Source: Acanthamoeba castellanii str. Neff (taxonomy: Eukaryota; Discosea; Longamoebia; Acanthamoebidae). From it: a stretch of 64,000 nt of DNA. The stretch is from assembly GCF_000313135.1 (NCBI RefSeq), contig NW_004457592.1:445760-509759 (forward strand), written 5' to 3'. Below, one piece after another: positions 56,753 to 64,000 of this stretch. The notes under the pieces were generated by a model, which saw only the letters and a program-made list of their open reading frames with translations, did not search any database and was not told where the DNA came from. A program made the translations under genes and the position numbers. Each line of letters begins with the position of its first letter. Position 1 is the stretch's first letter.

Positions 56753-58529
56753 TCAGTAGCTGGCGCGGTACTTGCCCGTGACGGGGCACAGGTCGCCCAT
56801 GCCCCGGAAGTTGCCGTTGGGATCCACGTCCAGCCCCAGCTTCCTCGTCGCCTCGTAGCTCGCCTGCGACAAACGCGAGTGTGAGCGCACACGCACCACC
56901 GCACACGCACGAACGCACACACCACGCGAGTGCGGAGTGCGCGCACCTTCTTGCGGTTGAGCTTGGCGAGGTTGAGCGCGTCGTTGAGAGCGAGGACGTG
57001 GCCGGCAAGGTGCCTGGCGCACCACTGCTGGGCGGCGAACGTGCGCACGCCGTCCTCGGCGCCGGTCAGGCCGGCCTCGCCGCCGCCCGGCCACGCGGCG
57101 TGCTCGATCAACAGCGCGGCGATGAAGGCGGCCGCCATCGCGTACGACACGTCGCGGGCGATCGACTGCGAGAAGACGTGGCGCTTGTCTGTTGGGTGGG
57201 GGGTGAGAAGCCGCGCTAACTAAAGAGTGCGCGTGACGTCATCAACGAAGGGGGGAGGGGAAGCGTAGGTACGTACCGGTGTCCATGTCGTGCGTGATGG
57301 CCTCCACGATGTCGGTGAGGGCCTTAACCGCCTGACGCACCTGATCGGCGCAGTCCTTCAGCGGCGCCGAGAGGGAAGGCAGCGCCACCACGCGATTGAT
57401 GTGGTTGCGGTACTCTGATACAAAAATGGGGGGACATGTTAGAGAGATATGAGGCCCATGTGTGCGCGTGCGTGCGTGCGTGGCCGCTGGGGCGTACCGA
57501 CAAAGGCGTTGGGCTCCCGGTCGAGGATGCGAAGAATGTCCATCGACAGCACGTTGGTGGTGCCCTCCCAGATCGTGTTCACCTGCACAATTAGAATAAA
57601 ATAGTATCATTATTATTATTATTCTTAGTACTATTATTATTTATTATTTGAACGTCAAGTGGGTTGCAACGCGATCGGGAAATGGGACTGGGAGCGAAGG
57701 TACCTGCTGTTCGCGTAGGAGTTCGGGCAGGTCGGTGGCGTCCTCCATGTAGCCATTGCCGCCGAGGGCCTCGATGCATTCCGAAATGGTGGCCAGCGAC
57801 AGCTTCGCGGTGTACAGCTTGCCGAGGGTGGTGAGCACGCGCAGCAGATCGTTCTCGCCCTTGGTGGCGCGGCCCGTCTCCATTTTGCCCTGCACGCGCC
57901 AAAACGTTCAGAAAAAACAATGACACACGACACACACCGCACACACACCGCACACGACACGAAAATCTACCTCGAGGAGAACCGTGTGGAAGAGAAGCTG
58001 CAGGCAGCCCCTGTAGGCGACCTCCTGCTGCGCGAGAGTCTGGACGTGGAGCGGCAGCTCGGCGATGGCCTTCCCGAAGGCGTGCCTCCTGTGGGCATAG
58101 TCCCTTGCCACAGCGATCGCCTTCCTAGAAAAGACAAAGTGTACGCGTGAGTGTGTGCGGTCGTGCGTGTGCGGTGCGGCCGAGCGTGCGCGTGTGCGTA
58201 CCGCATCGAGGCAACAGAAGCCGAAGCAGAGTAGATGCGAGTGATGTTGAAGAGTGTGGCGATGGTGGCCACACCCCGACCCACTTGGCCGACGAGCCGT
58301 GCCGGCGTGCCGCAGAGCTCCAGCTCGGCGGTGGGCAGGCTCTTCGTGCCGAGCTTCTCCTTGAGGCGCCGAATCTTGATGTTCTTGAGGTTGCCCTCGT
58401 CGTCCCTGAGCTGGATGTAGAATAGGGACAGGCCCCGGCTGCCGGCCACCCCCGTCGGGCCAGTCTTGTCATCGATCACACGAGCCAGCGCGAACGCCGT
58501 CTCCGACAACGTGGCCGAAGTGAAGAACT

Positions 58530-58566
<37 letters not shown>

Positions 58567-58810
58567 CGGCACACGGCCGAAGCACAGAGCACTGTTAGAG
58601 TGGTGCTGTGGTGGTGTCATACAACAACTACAAATGGCACAGCTATTACCTTGATGCCGTGCAGGCGGTACATGAGCTTGTCACCGGGAACGGGCCTGGC
58701 GATGGTTTCGGTATTGCCCACGTCGCTGCCGCCGGGCTTTTCGGTCATCCACTGACCCGACGTCCAGAACTTGGCCGGGTCCTTCGACGTGTAGTGGTCG
58801 AACAGGTCTA

Positions 58811-58844
<34 letters not shown>

Positions 58845-58857
58845 CACACACACACAC

Positions 58858-58888
<31 letters not shown>

Positions 58889-59910
58889 CACACACACACA
58901 ACACACACAGCGTAAGCCGAGTGCTTCGGCGAGTGAGTGAAAGGTGGCAGTTCGTACCGTGGATGGAATAGGGCGTCCCGCTGTCGTCGCCCACGCGCGG
59001 CTTCATGATCTCGCACAGGCGCGTGGCACCGTCGGTCATCGACAGAGGACACGTGTAGACCGCCGAGTACGGTCCAAACAGGTGCATCTTGGCGAATTGG
59101 TAGACACGGCTAGAGAGTGTTGTGTCGTGTGTGCGTGCGTGTGTCGTGTGTGTGTGCGTGCGTGTGTCATTTGTGTCGTGTGTGTCGTATGTGAGCGTAA
59201 CGGTAATGCGCAAGCGTAGTGGTGGTGCGGGTCGACGTCGTTACCTGTACTCCTTCTGCTTCCTCTCGTAGCCGATGGCGATGAGGCCCTCCTCGGCAGA
59301 GACATCGTTGAGCCTCTTCCAGCCCTCGCCGATTCGAATCTGGTCGATGCGCCTGGTTGGTGTTGTGGTGGTGGTGGTGGTGGTTTGTTCGGTGGTGAGT
59401 GGCGGCACACTAAGCCGGAGGGCCACGGGCGAGATGCGAGGGAGGGCGCGTACCGACCCCAGGCGTTGTACTGCACTAGCACGGGCGGCTGTTGCTTGAT
59501 GTTCTTTCCTGTGGAGCACACGACACAGGGGGGAGGGGGTGAGCCTCGCGGTTCCCCCGCAAGCAGGAGCATTCACAACCAACCGGAAGCAAGTGCACAA
59601 AAAAATTCACCACAACCGCAACATTAGAGGGGACCACTGCCTTTCCCTGGTCGAGATTGATTTATTTATTATTGTTTATTATTTATTTATTTATTTATTT
59701 AAAATAAATGCCTCAATATTAGGTGGGGGTACCGTGCAGGGTGCACTCCTCGACTACACGCCAGCCAAAGCGCTGGAGGTCGGGTTCGATGGACTGAAGC
59801 ACGTCTTCGGGCAGCAGACGCTGGAGCACCTCACGCAAAGGGGTGTCTTCGATGTACTGGTTGCCCAGTCTCGGTGGGTCCTGCAGGAATCCTTGGCCTC
59901 CGTCCTCCAT
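56753..59910 (-). CDS. Acyl-CoA dehydrogenase family protein, AidB/ACDH-11 type
   Basis: About a dozen exons from ATG 59910 to TGA 56755-56753. Early exons: NQYIEDTPLREVLQRLLPED, QPPVLVQYNAWGR, RIDQIRIGEGWKRLND; then the acyl-CoA dehydrogenase fold: MHLFGPYSAVYTCPLSMTDG, WTSGQWMTEKPGGSDVGNTE, GLSLFYIQLRDDEGNLKNIK, GTKSLPTAELELCGTPARLV, RDYAHRRHAFGKAIAELPLH, ECIEALGGNGYMED, NTIWEGTTNVLSMDILRIL and a C-terminal helical domain ending GDLCPVTGKYRASY. The N-terminal extension and the C-terminal domain match E. coli AidB and nematode ACDH-11 rather than short beta-oxidation enzymes. It binds FAD. Known relatives act in alkylation defence or in lipid regulation, and the substrate here is unknown. 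Confidence 0.9.
58527..58563. repeat. (CA)n microsatellite in an intron
   Basis: CA dinucleotide run in an intron of the AidB-like gene. Confidence 0.9.
58812..58909. repeat. (CA)n microsatellite in an intron
   Basis: Long CA run with regular AACA interruptions in another intron of the AidB-like gene. Confidence 0.93.
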
Positions 59911-60324
59911 CTTGCTCTCTTTCAAGAGAAACAACTACTGTGGTTTGGCTGGTTTTTCTCCAAGCATCTAAGGTGGCGCGCCACGTCATGGCATACCTAA
60001 GGCCTGACGTGGCATTCTAATTCATTTTAAATATTTTCCTGTTCGTTGCCTGGCTGTACTTTGTTACGTATCTCCTGTAAGTTGTATATATTGTAATATA
60101 TTGGTTTTCAAAGTCAAAAATGCTCGAACATACGTAAGTATCTTCGCGGTGTGGCGTGCCCGAACGGGCCGTGACCACGCGGCCATCACAGAGCGCTTTG
60201 TGATGGCCAAAAGAGGTGAGGAAGAATAATATCAGATAGAGGAGAGAAAGAGATAAGTATGATATGTCGTGCGCGGAGTACGGCGGCTCTCTGGTTCGCC
60301 GCGTCCTCTTCTTCTGCTTCTTCT

Positions 60325-61806
60325 TCACAGGTCGAAGCTGAGGAAGGACGACAGGAGGATGTCCGATCGACCCGACGAAGAAAGAGAGAGCGAGGAAGGC
60401 TGCGGCGCAGGTACGGCCTCCGACGAGTAGAGCATCGACGTCGCGGGTGGCATCGAGGTGTAGGCGAACGGGGCGGCCGCACAGTTGTCGACGACGCCGA
60501 AGCCGCCAGCCACCGCCGTGCTGGCGGCCGGGTAGCTGGGCCAGGCCGGGTAAGGATAATGATAGGGCAAGCTGGTGGTCGCGGCGGCGGCCGGGTAGTA
60601 GTAGTTGGGCGGAAGCGGAACCGAGACGGACGAGGTGTAGGCCGGTAGCGAGGTGAAGAAGGGCATGCCAGCGGGTGTGGTCGCGGTCGGGGGGAAGGTG
60701 GACCACTCGTAGGGCGACGCGACGGTGGGCGACGGTGACGAGGACGAGGTGCAGCCGGCGTCGGCGTCGGGGGCAGAGTAATAGGTGGTGCCCTGGTTCT
60801 GCTCGGCGGGGTAGTAGTGCTGGGGCTGAGGCTGGGGCGGGTAGTACTGAGGGACGCCGTAGGCCTCGGTGACCTCCTCGGTGTCGTCGGTGAGGGGCTC
60901 CTGCTTGATGTTGCCCATGCTGAGCATCTCGGTCTCGAGTTCGGACTCGAGGTCGATCAAGACCTGCTCCATGTTGTGCTGCGCCCACTGCTGGTGGCCG
61001 TCGTGGTGGTGGTTGTAGTCATGCGGCTGCTGCTGGGGCGACGACGCGGCCGACGTGGAATAAGGCGAGGAGGTGGCGGTCGTCGTGGTTGTCGTGGATG
61101 ACTCGACCGAAGGCGAAGATACGACGGAGGAGGAGATGGGCGAGTGGGCCGGGGAAGAGGCCGAGGAGTCGAGTTCCTCGCGACGGACGAGGCCCTTGTA
61201 GCAGTGGCGGGCGCGGATGCGGGGACCCATGCGGCAGGACTTGATGCCCGGGAAGGCCTTGTGGACGAGCCGACCGAAGGCGGGCGCGGTGAGCTGGGGC
61301 TCCTTGCCCATGCGCGCCCACTCGCTCAGGTAGTCCTCGAAGATGTCGGCCTTGGCCGTCCACCCGTGCGCGGCCACAGAGTAGGTCTGACGAATCCTGT
61401 GATTGTTTTTGTTTTGTTGCGCACGCACCAAAAGGAGAGGATGTCAGTTTGTTGGCCCATCGTAATCTTACGGTGCACACAAATCCCATCTTCCGGAAAA
61501 GGAAAGAGTAAAGAGAACGAACAACGAAAAGATCGAAGAGGGACGAGGTGGGTACCATTGGACCACGCTCTGCTTCATGGCGCGCAGGGGGAGATCTTTG
61601 GCGGTGAGGAGGTTCGGCGAAGACCACGACGTCGCGGCGTCGCTGTCATCTGAGTCGCTGCTGGAGTGCTCGCGCTTTACCGCGCGCATCTTCTTGTGAT
61701 GGCGCTGCTGCTGCTGTGTAGTTTCCTCTTCGGCGTCGTAGGTGCAGTCGCTGGAGTCATCTCCGTCCTGCTGGTGTTGCTTGTTGATGACCTGCTTCCT
61801 CTTCAT
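60325..61806 (-). CDS. RFX-type winged-helix transcription factor
   Basis: Two exons. The first, from ATG 61806, is basic and Gln/Ser/Asp rich (MKRKQVINKQHQQDGDD) and ends LPLRAMKQSVVQW. The second starts near 61398 with RQTYSVAAHGWTAKADIFED, YLSEWARMGKEPQLTAPAFG, RLVHKAFPGIKSCRMGPRIR and ARHCYKGLVRREE. This matches the RFX DNA-binding domain (winged helix; F-G-K-L-V, F-P, R-x-G-x-R-x-x-x-x-Y). The remainder is a long Ser/Pro/Tyr-rich, probably activating tail with an acidic helix (QVLIDLESELETEML). RFX proteins bind X-box promoters; in animals they drive ciliary genes, in fungi cell-cycle and DNA-damage genes. Targets here are unknown. The dimerisation domain of animal RFX is not seen. Confidence 0.85.
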
Positions 61807-63678
61807 CTCTGGAACTCGAGTTTGTGTTGGTGGGATGCGCTTGAGCTGCGACTTGAACTTGTGGTGGACGGCGAGGAGAGGCGAAGTGGAAGGGGGTTGA
61901 GGTTGGCCGCGAGGAGTGTTGCGTGCGCGGGCTTGGATAGTTGTTTTCTTGAATGGCTCTTGTCCTGCCGCACGTTTTAAATGGGCGGAGCTGTGCACCT
62001 CTCCTCTTCGTTCCGGTAGCTACCAGGCTAACAACGACGCGGTCGTCAACCGGGGGCGACAAGACACGCGGCATTAGGTCTGCCCTGCAGCGACGCGAAC
62101 AACACCCTTGCCTTACCTGATCCTGCTCGGCGCAATCAGTTGCCTACAGCCCGGCACGCGAGGCCTTGAATTCCGAACGGCGAATGAACCACCGCACAAG
62201 TGTCTGCCACAACACGAAATTGGGTCAGGACTGCAGGCGAGAGCCAGGGGCTGGCACAGCCAAAACACTGTTTGGTAAGGAGGGGGGGTCACCTGTGGCA
62301 ACAGTTCATGGTGGAGGCCATTTAGGCCGCGCTGGATTGGTAGCAGACGAGTCTGGCATAGATGGGGACATTTTTGGATCTCCTCCGCTGTACCATGTGA
62401 CGAACACCGCCTCCGGTTGGTCCATGTTCGGGAGACCTGCCAATGGCGCACGAGTACCAAGGAGCTCTGGTTGGCTGGAGCGTAACTCCAGGCGCTCATT
62501 GGCTAGAACGTCTCCGCTTGGTACCGCCTTCTTAAATCTGGGAGGAGAGAGGGTCAGAGCCAGTCTTGCCCGGCTCCCGGCATTGGCGCCAAAGCCCGCC
62601 TGAGCATCCCCGAACCGCGCCTTGTTGCAGGCCGGTGGAGTGAGCCTCGAGCTTGGCGAGCAGGACGAAAGATCTTGCGTTTGAGGCCGGGGCCTCCATC
62701 TATGTCATAGCCAAGATGGGAATTGGCTCCTTCTTCGTACCTGCTTCATATCACTGCGGGCGATGCCGCGTCGGCCTCCTCTTCCAACGGCTCGTTCTTT
62801 CATCAGACGGCAGCGCCCCCTTACAGCTCATGCTTGTCGTCTCCATGGTTGTGAAGGAAGAAAAGTGGAAGAGTGGCGCTCCTCGCCCGTGCGTGTGAAG
62901 GCGCTACCTGGTTTTGCGGCGGTCTCCCGGTGCGCTGCCGTTGGGGCCATTTTGCGGCTCCGTGCTTTGGTGTTCTTCGATTGGAATGTCAAACATTCCT
63001 GTGACTTTGGCTGTTGAATGTTTTGAATGTTTCGTTTAGAGTTAGCTGACCCGCACCTTGGGAGAGGTCATACATCGCCGAGAGACTGGCGGAAGGGCCA
63101 AGTTTAAAAAAGCACGGAGCGACAGTGGCTCCAAGCTCGCCAACGCACCTGCGGCGAGCAGACACAAGCTCGAGGCGCGGACAGGAAGACGGCGGGGGAT
63201 GACGAGGGGGCGAGATTCGACGGTGGGTGCACGCTGGGTGTGCGACTGGCGAGGGAGACGCCGAGATGCTGCGCAGGAAGGTGGAATAGAGGCGGTGTAT
63301 CTCTCTTCCCTGTCGTTGAGGCCGAGGAGTGATGGACAACGCAGTGCAAGGGATGCATCAAGTACGCATGGTGAAGGTGTAATGGTGCTTTTGATTTGCG
63401 TCCCTGCCCGTCTGACCCAGATCGGCGGCTGAGTTGTTTACTCCCAGAGGAGTGCCAAGAGCTCCGCAAACTAGCTTAGATTTTTGTAGACGCATTCTTG
63501 GGGAGGAATGCAAATTTCTTTTTTTCTTTCTTTCTGGTATTGTGGCATCTCATAAATCGGCCGATAAGGGAACCGCCTTGAGAGCATCATGTGGGGAGGT
63601 ACTGACTTCATTCTTGATTGTTCTTGATTTATATTTTAAAAAGAGGCCTTCGTTCCTACCTCCTCCAATCCAATCCCA
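61807..63678. other. 1.9 kb upstream region with no recognisable gene
   Basis: Contains the promoter side of the RFX-like gene and of the proline-rich gene at the right edge. Open frames occur on both strands, but none shows a domain or consistent splice sites. A T-rich stretch at 63510-63660 ends in a 3' splice site at 63679 and is probably an intron of the last gene. Confidence 0.45.
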
Positions 63679-63679
63679 G

Positions 63680-64000
63680 GTCCACCGCCATCCGGCTACT
63701 ACCCACCCCAGTCAACTGGGGCACCCCCCTACTACGCGCCGTCCTACCCGACCGCAGCCACGCCCTACGGGAGCGCTGCACCCTATCCACCCTACAGTGC
63801 TGGATACCCGTACGGTGCGGCGCCGCCGTCTTCTGCGGGCGGCGGGCTGGACATGTCCTCTTCAGTGGCCTTCCCCTCCCCCGGCGCCCAGTACGACGCG
63901 CAGTCGCTCGGCGCCAGCTTTGGCGCGCTCTCGCTCAGCAGCGGCTACGGCGGGCCGCCGCCGTCGCAGGGACCGTCGGTGACCGTCAGCTACCCGCACG
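63680..64000 (+). CDS. Proline/tyrosine-rich protein, partial (runs off the right end)
   Basis: After a splice acceptor (CAATCCCAG) the frame PPPSGYYPPQSTGAPPYYAP stays open to the end of the window. The encoded segment consists of Pro, Tyr, Gly, Ala and Ser repeats (YPPYSAGYPYGAAPPSS), then AFPSPGAQYDAQSLGASFGA and GGPPPSQGPSVTVSYPH. Such regions occur at the N-terminus of COPII coat, ESCRT and RNA-binding proteins, so the identity must come from sequence outside this window. The first exon is not located. Confidence 0.6.

Noticed and set aside
60186..60988. Reading frames opposite or beside the RFX-like gene's C-terminal exon
   Set aside because: Arg/Ser/Pro-rich shadows. The minus frame used shows consistent Ser/Pro/Tyr codon use through to the stop and joins the RFX domain.

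Overview
This window is nuclear DNA of a free-living amoeba and fits Acanthamoeba best. That assignment is an inference. It rests on GC-rich coding sequence, dense short GT-AG introns in nearly every gene, introns filled with CA/CG-type microsatellites, very short spacers between genes, and a mix of plant-like, animal-like and bacterial-like proteins. There are no bacterial operons, phage genes, CRISPR arrays or intact transposons. One 21-base run of N lies at 5841-5861. Reading frames and splice sites were joined by eye, so exon borders are reliable where stated and approximate elsewhere.

Left part (1-21.8 kb): a charged protein of unknown function (60-2285, minus); an intronless gene resembling a family of giant DNA viruses (3411-4637); a large F-box/ankyrin gene (4807-8533, minus) and its truncated inverted copy (13230-15039, plus). 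Between the two copies lie a plant-type FKBP12, GDP-mannose 3,5-epimerase and a class I methyltransferase. Next come a PfkB sugar kinase, a decayed beta-propeller-like stretch, tRNA-Leu(UAG), mitochondrial citrate synthase and an oil-body-associated (DUF1264) protein.

Middle part (21.8-45.5 kb): a gene-poor 2.4 kb; a secreted carboxylesterase with apparent frameshifts; a third F-box/ankyrin gene; a lysosomal phospholipase B-like protein; a synapsin-type ATP-grasp protein; a GH18 chitinase; a tandem repeat block; a tRNA-like element; an F-box protein with a very acidic region; a membrane-anchored FkbM-like methyltransferase; and a multidomain DNA ligase with FHA, PBZ, BRCT and SWIM modules.

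Right part (45.5-64 kb): a seven-helix receptor, a candidate papain-fold peptidase, TFIIIC subunit 6 divergent from an organellar-type aspartyl-tRNA synthetase, a SET protein with two MYND fingers, an AidB/ACDH-11-type acyl-CoA dehydrogenase, an RFX-type transcription factor, and the start of a proline-rich protein running off the right end.

The two most striking loci are the FHA-PBZ-BRCT-SWIM-ligase gene, which looks like a strand-break repair machine in one chain, and the synapsin homologue in an organism without synapses. Ubiquitin-ligase adaptors (four F-box genes) and signalling proteins dominate the accessory content.
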